From: Antennarius striatus | Taxonomy: Eukaryota; Chordata; Actinopteri; Lophiiformes; Antennariidae | Direction of reading: 5' to 3' | NCBI RefSeq assembly: GCF_040054535.1 | Contig: NC_090796.1 | Coordinates: 13,605,501 to 13,669,500 of the forward strand | DNA: 64,000 nucleotides | In this document: positions 12,256-25,268 of the stretch, piece by piece | Numbering within the stretch: the first letter of the stretch is position 1 | Layout of the letters: each line of letters starts with the position of its first letter | Translations under genes and position numbers: made by a program | Notes under the pieces: generated by a model | Database searches by the model: none | Told to the model about the DNA's origin: nothing | Seen by the model: only the letters and a program-made list of their open reading frames with translations

Positions 12256-15200
12256 CTTCTCACTGCTTTTGTATAGCGATTGTTCGCTGGAGACGTCTTT
12301 GCTTTCTGTTTTTTGGGGAAACATTGCCAGATGAGCTAAATCTGCTCTTATCTGCTGAGTTCAAGTCAGAAATGAGGGCCACAAATGAGGGCAAATAAAT
12401 GTTTGAGGGAAGGAAACAGATCGTTACAGCCACCCGTCTACATTGGAGAGAGAGAGAGATACAGGTAAATCACCAGCTAAGAGAATATTTAAGTGGCTGT
12501 AGGGTGTTCGGCTCTTTTATTGCCGTCTCATGGGGAAATGTTGGAAGGGTAAGATTTAGAACCTGGTCTAGACCTGATTTTGGAAAATGAGATAACTTTT
12601 ATTGAATTCTATTGATCTGCCCATCTGTCTGCCTGGCTGTCCGTCTGACTGTCTGTCTGAGGTCAACTGGGCTCCTGCTGGCACTCTGCCGACTGTTTCC
12701 AAGGCAACCAGATACACGAGCCACAAATAGCTCCTCCAAGCAGAGAATCCCTCCGCCGAGCCGGGACCATATCAAACCGAATCACGCCCCTTCACGTTTC
12801 ACGTCACTTCGCAGCAACAGATAGATCTCATTATGGAATGGGAGAAACTACATTGCAGAGTTTGTAACTCTTTTGTTTATTGTGTATTTTTATGAATGAC
12901 AGAACGGTCAATGCCGTGTCACAACCAGCAGGTATACGCCAAATACTTAATATACATAGATTTCTATTACATACTCCAGCTTATTACATACTTATTATTT
13001 ATTATAATATTAACTGTTATATTAACAGGTCACCTTGAACATTGAGGAGTTAATTACTATTTATTATACTAGTTTATTCGGCTAAAAGATTGAACAAGAA
13101 ACAAAATAAGAAGAATCAGAATTTACAAATGAAAATGCTTGTGTCGCTCTAGATCTGTGTTACTCATATCATGTTTATATGATGTCTCACAATCACAGTC
13201 TTTCCTCTGATGGAAAAATATCAAAGTTTCATAACTTATGGGAAGAAAGCTTGTCTGCTACCCTCCCCCCATGACAAGACTACAAGCTAGTAATTTTTTT
13301 ATTTTTTAGCCTCGTGACAAGATGTCATTACATTCAATAAATGTTTAATGCCCCCATGATTCGTTCCGTAATGACCTAAAAAAAAAAAATGTCAAAATGA
13401 TGTGAAATAATCTGGTCATCTTTGGAGAACAAATTCTGCTGCTTCCATCATGCTCCTCTGGCCTGCGTGGTGTTTATGAGTCTGTATGAAAGTGATGCTC
13501 TAATCCCTAGGGAACGCTGATCCTCTCTGACATTATAAAGGTTAATTAAACATGAACTTTCTATTATAGATGCTGATAGCTCCTCGTAATCCGTGCATTC
13601 ACACACACGCAGCCATGAGCTCAACAGGATGCAGCCACTTCAGGATGGGTATCCTGACCTAACTCTGGTGGGCATGCTCAGTGGAGATATGCAAACAACC
13701 CTGGCGATGACACCTTGGCAGGCTGTCATGGCAACGCATCAAGTAGCAGGCATGTGGCCACCGGCTGGAGACGGAGGGAGGAAGAGGAGGAGGAGGAGGC
13801 TAAAGGGTAAAGAAAAAAGATGAATTGTAAATGGGGGAGTGAATGGAAAAATTGAACACCAAGGATCAGAAAAAAAAATAAAAAAACGGGACAGAGAAAT
13901 GTGAAGCACAAAGCTAATGGATGGATCGCTTCGCGGTCATTTCCAGCATCAATTGGAAACAAGTCTAAGAAGTGAATGAGTTACTGATCATACCTGATGA
14001 TCCGACTGTGGTGCCACATTTCAAAGGCATTCTCCTCAGACCCCATACTCAGCCAAAGCGTACAGTGAATAGGAAATATTCAAATATGAAGAGAAAGCGA
14101 TGGATGCTTCCCCTAAAACAATTACATCATCTTTTGCACACTCCTGTTTCCATGACTACACAGGCCAATTAGCCTAATCATAAGACTGTCTGACACCTTC
14201 ACTTAGCCTTCACCCGAGCCCTGTACCCAAACTTCTGCCTCTACGCACTTTACTGTCAGTCATTTACCTCTTCTTGTCACTTCATCTGAAATAAATGGGT
14301 CCATTTAACATACATACATAAAATCAGGAGGAACTGCGCATCCATGCTTTTATTCTTTGACCTTCCCCTGAATAAAGAGAGGAACATTAACAACATCATG
14401 AAGTCAACTCCGGAATAAAAAAAAGGGATAATTAGGGATTAAAACACTTGATAAAAACAGGTACTAAACTTTAAGATGAACAGAGAAAACAACAACCAGT
14501 GAAGTTTAGCAGTGCTGCGGACATCAAATCGTCTTTTCATTCATCTACAGATGAGCAGCAGGAATGAAGGTCCCTCGGAAGGATTAGAAAATCTTTGTAA
14601 TTACAAATGCATTTTGGACAGATATGTTTTCTAGTTGGGGATTACGATTCGATTGCAGTTCTTAGTTGGAAAGAAAAAACTTTGTTTCTCTCTCAGCCCT
14701 TTTACCTCATCATCACTGTTGGACTCATCTTCATTTCTCTTTATACAACATATATAAATACATATCTATAGGTATGTGTGTGAGAATCAGAGAGAGGAGA
14801 AGGTAAAGAACTCTAGAAACCATGTTAACATAGCAGTGCGCCATGCTGTTCAAGAATTAGAGCCAAGTGCAGCACTCTGCTCGAAGGCTGCTTCAGCAAA
14901 AACACAATATGTTGGCCCTGGAGGACCGAGCTGGCAGGAACTCTCACCCTGAATAAAATCTTCATCGCAACAGAGTTTCTACTGGGACAATAAACAGGAG
15001 AGGAGCAGGTAACAACTGCGTGATTAATAGAAAGGCGTTGCAGTGCTGTATATTAACGCTGAGTTTGCTCCCACTTTACAGGATTTTTTTTTTTATAATC
15101 TGATCATTAAAATCCAAGACATGTCATGTTTGCGTTCGAAGTTTCCCACAGAGATCTAAGGATAACGTATTTTTAAAATAAGTTATCTGCTCCCCTGACC

Positions 15201-18200
15201 ATCAAAATGCATTTTAATTGTTCTTTACTCCGCTTGACTACAATTTAAAAAAAAGAAATGAAAATTGAGCATAATAATATATTATGGCAGAATAGTTAAA
15301 CCCCTGTTTGTCACAACGGTCATGAGGGATTCTAACATGATTACTAACTCTAGACTGACCAACGTTTGCCCCACAAAGGTTCCAATTGGTTCAGTGGTTT
15401 CTACAACTGCGCAGCAACACATTATAGCTGAGGAGCTACTTGAGGATAACATTGCAGACTGAGATTCTGAGCGAGTTTCTCAGCGAGCCAGCAGAATCTT
15501 AGAATGGGAATCCAATCAGTTAATGTTACACTGTACAGCCAAGACTTCCTGCTTTCAGGGAAGCATTTGCAATGTCGCAACAGTTTTTACTCCATCAGCC
15601 CGGCCAAACTGTATCAAAGGCTCGTACGAGCGCCAGAGGAGTAATCAGATTTCTTTTGGCAACGTCTTCCAGGAGTGATGGCCTGCACAGGATGGCCAGC
15701 CAGATCCATGTTCGAGAAATGCTGCCCATCGGGCATTCCGGCAGGGATTACACCCTGGTGTAGTGTAGCCCCGTGTGATCCCACCCGGCACCACCCTCTG
15801 GAAGAAGAGGAAACTGGAGTGGAGTTACCCCTCTTGTCACCTGGATCCATCTGAACCCCTCGAGGGACACATTTAAAGGAAATTCCACCGCATTGATTGT
15901 AATTACAGAAGGACGCTGACTCACAGCTGCGAGAAAGAAGAATCTAATACAAAAAGACGAGAGTCGTACACTTTTAAAGACATCTGTGTTGATCTGAACG
16001 TATATATATATATATTCAACGTATAACTTTGCGTCCTTACTTTAGAACCAAGTGTTCTTAAGCTGAAGCATCACGCCTATTGAAAGCATTGACATGAGAG
16101 AGGGTGTGGGATGGCAATGACTGAATGTGGGCAGTTATGTTACATAAGCAATAGTCCACTTCTACTAAAACAGCACAGCAGCACTGATACATCATGCATA
16201 TTGCCACTCGCATCTCTCCAACAGATGGAATGCCATTATTAGAAGGCAGCGAGCTGCTGCTGCTCTTAGCTGGTTAATGGAGTAAAAATTCAAAATATTT
16301 CTGAAATTGTTGCAGAAATTGCCATTATGTGAAGTGTCCATCCATTTTCAGGCTGTAAACAATTTGGCCTTTGGGTGTCATTCACAACTCCACATTTTCA
16401 GGGTATCTTTTGCCACGAGTGGCTTCCCTGAACGGTTCTTCCGTCTTCGTCTTCTTGTTGCCTTCCTCGATTACAAGAACCAACCAGACAGGTTTGAAGT
16501 TACACGGCAAAAATATAAAATGCATACCAAGCCTGTGCGTGTGTCTGTATACTGAATATATTTACAAACGGTGTCGGACATGACAGGCCGTATAAACGTA
16601 TTTTCATCTTCCTGGAGTCGAGCTCATCCAGTGATTCACTCTGAGTGTTTACATGAAGAACTCCAGTTAACACAAGACTGCCAGTTCCGAATGATATTCA
16701 ATACAGAACCGCGTGCTTTCTGTCCACTTGATGATTTCATCTCTCACTTCCCCCTTCTCCCAGAGGATCTTTGGTTGTCATAGTTACATTCATTTAACAC
16801 ACCTGCTAAGCTTTTAGGCCTTCCACGTCTCTCTCTGTTTTTCTCCCTTCACTTCCCTCGCGTTTCTTTGAAAGTCACTGAAGACCGATGGCATGAAATT
16901 ACAAACAAAAGGTAAACAAACGGAAAAACAGGCCGGATGTGACAGAAAGTGCCCCATTTCTCTGAAACAACTGACTTTGTACATAAACTCATCATTAGAG
17001 GAAAAAAAAAAGGCCTGGTCTGATGGTCAGTCTCTGCTGGGCCTCGCCCCATCTCTCCAATTTGAAGATGCTTTCAGCCGATTGCTCTTCTTTGAGCACT
17101 TCTTTCTTATTGATGATGATTCAGAGAGTTTGTCAAAAAAAAAAAAGCAAAAAAAAAGCAAGGAAAACAGTGATGAAACCCAAACCAGGACAAGCCTGCT
17201 GTAGCTGGATTGTGACTCATGGATCATTTTGGTGATGGAGAAAAAACAAAAACAAAAAAAAACCCAACTGTGTCATTTTTGTCCATCTGCACGCTTTTTT
17301 TTTTTTTTACAGCTAACCAATCCTGTTTGAATAACTGGACACGATTCTCCCAATAAATAATTTCATTATATGGCATTAGCTCACGGCATCTGTAGCCAAG
17401 CCAAGGTCAAGTGGAGGTCGGTTCCAAGCCTCGATAGATGCAGAGGGTTGCGGCGGGAAGGGGCATCCAGCATAAAAAACTGCCAAAACAAATGAGCGTT
17501 TATCTAAAATGGAAAGGATGACTAGCTGTGACGACCCCTCAGGGGACAAGGTGGAAGAAAGTTTTTTTTATATGGTATTATCTCAAGCTTAACCATCCAT
17601 ATCCCAGCTTTCAATTGTTACTTTTTGGAGAATGAATTCAATCTTACTTGAATGCATGACAGCGAATGTTTTTTTCACCAGAGATATTCTGCATCTGAGG
17701 CAAGAGATATCAGCTGACAAATCAAAAATATATTAATTTCCTTTTTTGTCAGGTTCTTCTAATGTCTCCGCTTCAGTCTTTTAATAACCGTCTACTATTT
17801 GTCATCTTCTTCATTCTTTGTCGAACTGTATTCCCTAAAATAGAGCCATCAAGCTCTTTTGCTCCACACTTGTCTTTTTTCGTCTCTTTGTCCCCCGACT
17901 CTCCAGCTGTCTCCTCTACACAAGATCACAGCAACTCAACAGTCACCTCTCATCAGCCGGGACGCAGTCTCGACAGAATCGTGCGGTTGTAGTCTCAGCT
18001 CTCTTTCCTCTCTCCTTACTTCGTACTTCTACTTCCTCATTGCACCACCCACTCTCTTCATTCTGACACCACTACTTTTCTCCATCCCTTGCTTTTTGGA
18101 TTCCTCCTCTAAAACAAAACACAGACATAAATCCTGAAAGCCCTTCCAAGAGGACATAGTGCAAATATTTAAATAGGCAGTAACACATTGTGTGTTGTCA

Positions 18201-18881
18201 TCTTTGTCTCCTGGTAGAGATAAAAGCACCTGTAACACAAGGCAAACAGAGAAGACTGCCGTTTGCATGCAAGGAAGCCATTAGGAACAGCTGACTAAAC
18301 ATAATTCTGAATGTTATAGAATAAAGATGCCGAGGCATCAGAATGTGTAGCAGCGATAGAAACACAAACGTATTGTAAGCAGCTGCATACAAACACCCGT
18401 CAATGCAAAGAAACAACTGCAGCAATTAACCTTCTTTGAGAAGGCTGGGGGATATTTTTGGTCATTGATTGAATGTGTTCAAACTCTGCCAAGAACTGAA
18501 TGCGAGGAGGAGTTCAATCAGTTCTGGAGTTAAATCAGTTTGTCGTTGGTTTTTCTTGAGGCAACACAACTACTCTATATTTGAACTCTTTGTTGAAAGA
18601 AACAACGTAAAATTACACATAAAACTGGAGCAAAGTCGCTATTGTGTATGCTATTTTATCTGACTAAATTAGCAACGATGGTGTATCCTCTTGTAAGATT
18701 AATGTATAAAATACATAAAAAAGTAGGTATAAATTGAAAATTAGCCACATTTGGGCAACATTAGCATCTAAAATGTATGTCAATAACAAACCTGTTTCAT
18801 AAAAACAGAAAATTCCAAACATTTAATCCCAAACACATGAACCCACTTTGCAAATGCAATCATGGCGACATAGACAAAAGG

Positions 18882-18905
18882 CACACACACACACACACAC
18901 ACACA
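18882..18905. repeat. (CA)n microsatellite
   Basis: Short CA run. Confidence 0.95.
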
Positions 18906-19868
18906 ACTATAAATTCTACCATCTTCGCGAAGCACAGGAAATCTAATTCATATCATAATTTCTGAGAAGGACTTTTCTGCATTCTCATGGTGACAAACCA
19001 CATTACATCATACAATAAGGACTCATTAAAGATGCTGCTGTGGATCCATCACGGTTGGAATTTTTCTATTTTTTCTCTCAGCATGAATTTCAAGTAGATC
19101 TAATAAAGGCAGATGAAACAAAACAGACATCTGAAGGATGTTGAGTCACATAGAGACGACTGTCTCCGTCACCTGCTGTCCTATTTTATCTCTCCCTCCC
19201 TCTTCTCTCTTCTTCTCTAAACTTCTACCTTTTGTTTCACCTCGTCCTCCTTCGCTTACGTAATGTCTCTCTCCCACATCCCTCTTTTATTTTTCTATCT
19301 GAATCTGATCTCTCATGTCTCTTCTTACGCTCTCAGTGGGTTTATTACCTGGTTAACAGGTGCTTCATACCGGCGGTCGTTCTAGGTGAAGAAAAAAGGA
19401 ACTTAATCGGAAAAAAAGAGGGAATATTTGGATTAAAGAGACGAGATTTGAGGAAAAAAGATTTGAGGAAAAAAAAAATCATGGGAATATTCCCACATCA
19501 CAAAAAGAATCCCTGCTAGACATAATATATATGAACCAAAACAAGTACATTTAGAACAAATTAAGTTACAGAATGAGTGAAAAACAAAACACCTGCTATT
19601 CAATAATAGTGCTCTGTCATCGAAGCGCCAGTTAACAAAGGACGACCACGACAAAAGACCACCTCTCCCTCAACGCTATCCACCAATACACAACTTCCAA
19701 TGACCTGACAGCTGAAAACAAGAATCATCTTTGGACAAATTTCTAAAAAAAATTCTATAACTTGTGTTTACTTTTGTAAATCACAGCCCTCATTCTGCCT
19801 GAATGTGTCACAATTAATTTTTGTTTCAGCTGCGAGAGCCCCAACTGGGGTCGATTCATTTCTTTTAC

Positions 19869-19937
19869 CTTCTTCTTCTCTTTCTTCTTGCGATGAGCCG
19901 ACTTCCCCGTAGCCTTCTCTTTAACCTCCTCGCTCAT
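19869..19937 (-). CDS. ank3: ank3 alternative first coding exon (MSEE start)
   Basis: A 23-codon first exon that begins MSEEVKEK, contains SAHRKKK and ends in a lysine run before a GTAAAA donor, phase 0. Human ANK3 has a 21-residue alternative leader of the same plan (MSEEPKEK, then PAHRKRK, then lysines) spliced to the same ankyrin-repeat exon. The ATG has G at -3. The donor follows a whole codon, as in the exons at 6898-7011 and 27830-27865, so each could join one shared second exon in frame. A (CA)n run lies about 130-200 bp upstream, in the likely promoter or 5' leader. The leader sets the N-terminus of the ankyrin isoform made from this promoter; any effect on localisation is not visible here. 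Confidence 0.83.
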
Positions 19938-20066
19938 GTCAGCAGCCGTGTGTCCAAAAACGCCGTTATTAATCCAGCATGGACGGGCGGAGAGGAGTGG
20001 AGTGGCGGCCACTTGCAACGTGCACAGCAACCAACTCGCTCAGCTGCTCACACCCACTCTCACACA

Positions 20067-20069
<3 letters not shown>

Positions 20070-20135
<66 letters not shown>
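20070..20135. repeat. (CA)n microsatellite upstream of an ank3 start
   Basis: About 33 CA units, 130-200 bp upstream of the ank3 MSEE exon on the minus strand, so read as (TG)n in the transcribed direction. Confidence 0.96.
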
Positions 20136-20139
<4 letters not shown>

Positions 20140-20214
20140 CAGGAGAAGAGGAGCCGACAAAGCTGCCCCACTGGAGGGATGGGGACACACACACACACAT
20201 TCTCTGTCTCCCTC

Positions 20215-20235
20215 TGTGTGTGTGTGTGTGTGTGT
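20215..20235. repeat. (TG)n microsatellite
   Basis: Short TG run about 80 bp from the (CA)n at 20070-20135 and in opposite polarity. Confidence 0.94.
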
Positions 20236-21155
20236 TTCCATCTTTCTTTTTCTTTCTCCTTCACACTCTTCCCTTCCAGCGCTTCATGCCTCCCACACAG
20301 AGAGCAGAGCAGCAACAAGCGACGGGGGCTTGAATATTAATAGCAATCAATATCAACTCATCAGCACTTGAGTGTGTGTGTTTTGTATGTGTGTGTGTGT
20401 GTTACTGTGCTCTTCAAATCAAAACAAGCACAAAAAATATTTATGTATTAAAAACCTGATTTTGGCTAAAAATGACAAGAGTACAAATTGTTGTTTTCAT
20501 GGATTAATCCTCTGTGATTTTTTTAAATGTGCATAACCTCTTATTCAATGACAGTCTGTGAAATAAACATGAGTTTCAAATTGGCGAAAGCTGTGATCAC
20601 ACTGACCTATGGTGAAAATTACGATTGCAAAATCACTTCTACGTCAAAATTAATGTTAAAGAAGCTTTAAAATGTTAAAAACAGTGATTTTAATGACTTA
20701 ATATATGCTGTTTATGGAGGACGTATTCATGATTGACGGTTATTTAAAACCATTTTTCAACTGATTCAAAGGTTAAAAACACATTTTGTCATATTGATGG
20801 AGAACCGAAAGAGACACCTATTAACAAACGTCAAAACCGTTAATAGAAAAAAATAAACTGACATAATTAGAAAGAAAAGGCAACAAGTTGTCGATGGTGT
20901 TACTGGTATTCTGGTTTTGTCCTTAGCAAATGACCTCATTTCTCCATCTACACGCCTGGTGAGTTCTATCTGAAGGCTGTAAGGGATGGGTCAGTGAGAG
21001 TATCAGTACGGATAAAACAGGACAAAAATGTGACGAGATCCTGTTGGCCCATCAGGACAAAAACACCTCAACACCCCCCCATCAAACGTCCCCCTGCCTC
21101 CCCCTTATCAATAATGAACAAAGATGAAAACCCCTGGTGACACTGTGGATTATTG

Positions 21156-21158
<3 letters not shown>

Positions 21159-21206
<48 letters not shown>
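21159..21206. repeat. (TG)n microsatellite, left arm of an inverted pair
   Basis: About 24 TG units. The complementary (CA)n starts about 147 bp to the right. Confidence 0.97.
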
Positions 21207-21207
<1 letters not shown>

Positions 21208-21351
21208 TACACCAATGTGAGTTAGTGTACCCAATACAATTATAACTGTACCGTCCACTGTGAAGCGTTGGGATTCCAGGCTTGTGTTCAGGGCTATTCA
21301 CTATTATTGTAGAAGTGCACTCACTGCAGAGCCATGGATGAGCGCGTGCAC

Positions 21352-21458
<107 letters not shown>

Positions 21459-24130
21459 GCGCATTCATGGGACATATGTGACAGATGGGCTCTTTCAGAA
21501 CAGAAGAATCCGGACTGCCATCTGGTGGCCACTCCTCGCTATGACAGCCACCTTTTGACTGACAAACCTATAAACGGTACAATCACATTTAGCAGATATG
21601 TTGTGCATTTAAACATTAAAGCTATTTAAATATAATCCAATTTTTTTTATTTTATTTTCATTGCTAATACAAGTCATGTCACTCCCATCCGCAGCCAAAA
21701 AACAGCGAGTGTGAGCCTGTGACACCCCCTGACACTAATCATCTGTTGTATGACATCATCACACTCAGGACTTGCCCCAGACTGTGATGTCACCAGGATG
21801 ATGACGCTTTACCCAGATCTACAACGTGACCCTGGACTCAACCTCTAACATTAAAAATCAACTGTTTATCCTCAGTAACCGATGAGTCATAAGTATGAAC
21901 CACAAATATGCATAAGTAAAATAATTTTCCACATGACGTGACATAAAAGAGGACAAACAGGTTTTAAAATTCTTTTTTTTTTTTTTTTTTTGTGATGGTT
22001 TGTGTTAAATTTCAGTTTGGGTTTCCCTGGCAGTGTGTTGTCTCCTTCCTCTTCTTCTCCTCTACTCCTGTCTCTCTGATGCATGTCCTCATCTTACAGC
22101 CCAAATCCAATCCGACAGCTCCAAACGCACACCAGCAAACACAATAACAAGCCTCCAAAACGGTTACGTCTGTGGACGCAGAGGTAATCCAATACTTTTA
22201 TAGCTAATATCCTCTTTCAGGCAGCCATTAAAGGCCTCCTGGAAAAGGGAGTGACTTTATAACCCCGCAGCGAGGGCTCCATAATTATGAGTTATAATAG
22301 GCAAAGAGAGTCGGTGGTTACAGGAGATAGAGGTTGGTGGGCACCGGAGGGTTGCTAATGGACCCAAAGCAATCAGCTCAATTGTTGAGATACACAATAC
22401 GAGTATTTAATTCATCTGGACATTTTGGACCGAGGCTGAAGAGACAACTTTCAGTCTTTGTGAAGTCTCAGAGGGAGAGAAAGGCAGATGGGACGGATCA
22501 GACAGGAAAGAGCCGTGAAGAAGAGTCTATATTTAGCTCCATGTTTACACTGGGAGATTTGCATGTTACATTCCTCACCAGAGTGACGACTATCAGGTGC
22601 ACGTCCGCGTTAAGTATCTTTAAAGAAACTTCAACCCCCCCCCCCCCCATTATGAAAAATCCCTTCTTTCCCCACTGGTTGTTTTCGTCCATCCAGATTT
22701 TTTTGGCGTGAGTTTTGGTGACATCAGCTGTAGAAGCTTCCGTCTTCTCTTGAACGGATATTGATGGAGTTCAACTCGAGGCGCAGAAAGCGAAGCGTCA
22801 GAAAACTCAACAGCTCGTCTGTGTGCATGAATCATGACAGGATGGGATGCAGATCAGGTCGTCTCTTTAAAAGGGATGACATACAATACTGAAAAACACA
22901 TACTTTACACATTCATACAGGTGCAACCTGTTTGGTCTTGAATCCATAATGTTTGACTGTATTTATCTGTGCTATATCTCTTCAGGCTCCTGATGTGTTT
23001 GAATGTCAATCCAACCACACATTTATAAAACAAAAAACTTGTAAATAATTTTAAATTTCTGACACCAGGTCACAATATTTTTTTTTTGTTCCTAGGTTTA
23101 GTTTCAGTCCTGTTTCGAATATCTTTATCAGTTTTTACCATATTTAATCAAATTCTATCAAACGAAACGATAATTTCTCTTTCTGGCTTTGCCTTTTTTT
23201 TTCTAACCCAAGAGCAAGAAACACGAATAAAATAAGAATAAACGAACCCAACTATTTCACCCCAAGACTAGAACTAGCCAATCAGATGTGTCTGTTTCTG
23301 CACCGCCCTGGGGAACACAAAAGTGTGGGATGAAAAGGTTTACTAACACTCGTAAAGTAAAGGAGAACTTTTGAGAAAGAGCAGACGCGCAGGCAACCAA
23401 TGACAAAGAGAGGGCCTCTCCAACCCTCCCCTCGATTTACAATCCGTCTTTGTGCCCCGACCAATGCACTCGTACAAAGCTAATGGCAGCAAAAAGGATG
23501 TGGATCCACGCCTAAAATGGTTTCAGTTGCCAAATGCCGAGACGTGAACGGTGGCAGGAGGGGAGCTGGAAAGTTGGATCGTTACTCATGTCCTGCAACA
23601 GATAATTTCATTCTCTGCATCCACTTCTCCTCAATTAATAATTCATATGTGATCGGTAAAGTAAAGCAAAACTGCAATCAACTGTAATGAAACTGGAAAC
23701 AATTCATTCTGTATACGTAAGGCATGTTAAACTCACCGATAAATAAAACCCACGTTCCACTGGTAATGGATTTGGATCCGCCTGAAACTTATTCAACTCC
23801 TTGACCTATAATGTCGTCTCTATAGAAAAGTTGATCAAACCACACGGGAAGAAGATGAAGAACAAGGAGGACAACCAACAAAACATGCTTCAGCATGTTG
23901 TCACGCTCATGATGTCAACCTGCTGCACCTGGATGAGGTCACATGATGTCACCAGCATCCCCATCTTTCACACCCACAGCTGGAGGGGCCTGAGCTCCTC
24001 GTGAAACCCGGCCCCTAACCTCGTCCACGTCATGAACGTTCAATAACGTGTCGTCCCTCATTTCTGGAACAGGAACAAACCTCGCGTGACAATCAGATCC
24101 TCGGTCGCCGTCGCCGCTTACAGCCTGGTA

Positions 24131-24160
24131 CTCATTCATTCATTCATTCATTCATTCATC
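24131..24160. repeat. (ATTC)n microsatellite
   Basis: Seven tandem CATT units. Confidence 0.93.
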
Positions 24161-25230
24161 GATCCATTCGTTCTTTCACCACGCAGATGTTCAGACAGTA
24201 CCGGCCATGGTGCCGTTAGCCTGTTAGCACACTGACAGTCATTCTAAAGCAAATGCTTCTCCTCTGGAAACCAGGACAGACTGTTAAAAGTCACCTCAAC
24301 ACTAGAGATTAAATATTTAATAAACATCATAACAAAAGGACAATTGCCCCTACTTACATCTTTATTGCTTCAAAAAAATTGATGTGCCACTGATCCCTGC
24401 TGCTATAAATTCAAAATAGTAATCAGACATTGAGATATACTTCACAATACCTTCAGAACATTACAGCATTCAGGACATTGTACTTACAAATTAATTTAGA
24501 GTTGTTAATGAGTTTATCTGCAGCATTGTTGTATAACCTTATCACTAAACTTGTATAAAACAGTTTATAACCAATATTTTCCATAAATAATTATCTACTA
24601 CTGTTTTATTTGGGTATAAATACTTTTCTTTAATGTTTTCTTAATGTGTCTCCCCATCACCGTTAACTATTAAACACATGTAGTTAATGCTAGGATTTGT
24701 TATGAAGCCTGTTATGAATGACTGGAGTATTCATTGTGAATCCCGGCCTCTAAGTTGCACGGATGTGTTGCATTTCAGACGCAGCCTCCTCCGCCAGAAG
24801 CGTTCGGTCTGCCGTGAAAAATCTGGCTTGTATAGAAGTCTTTTCTCTTCTGAAAGGAGACACCTGAGACTAACTTTAACTACAAAGTCGTGGTTATTTT
24901 AGGCCACAAATGCCACGGGACAAAAGTACAGGGCCAAAACTTCCCCAAATTATGCCTGTGTTATAAGTTTTTATTTACTAGTTAATAACTTATTAATAGC
25001 TAATTGAGCATGTTTGTTAACCCACCTGATCACCCCCCCAGCAGGTCACTTTGGGTCAGGATGTAGAAATGAGTTCCCTATAGATCTAGACACCAAATAT
25101 GAGCAAAGCTCCGTCGAGCTGCCGTCCTTCCTCCTGTCTGAGTCTTCATCAATAGCTGCCATTCATTGATCAGAGGCTCTGTTGTTTCAATATGACCTAG
25201 TGTGTGTCTGTCTCAGCTAGTCACAGACAG

Positions 25231-25231
<1 letters not shown>

Positions 25232-25263
<32 letters not shown>
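25232..25263. repeat. (CA)n microsatellite
   Basis: CA run of about 16 units. Confidence 0.96.

Positions 25264-25268
<5 letters not shown>

Larger units (their letters stand above)
11299..19868. other. Non-coding; ank3 intron between alternative first exons
   Basis: AT-rich, no exon recognised on either strand. It contains CA runs at 12188-12253 and 18882-18905, a short (TA)n near 16004 and several poly-A/T runs. Small open frames at 13.6, 15.6 and 17.8 kb have neither family resemblance nor good flanking splice sites. Confidence 0.5.
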
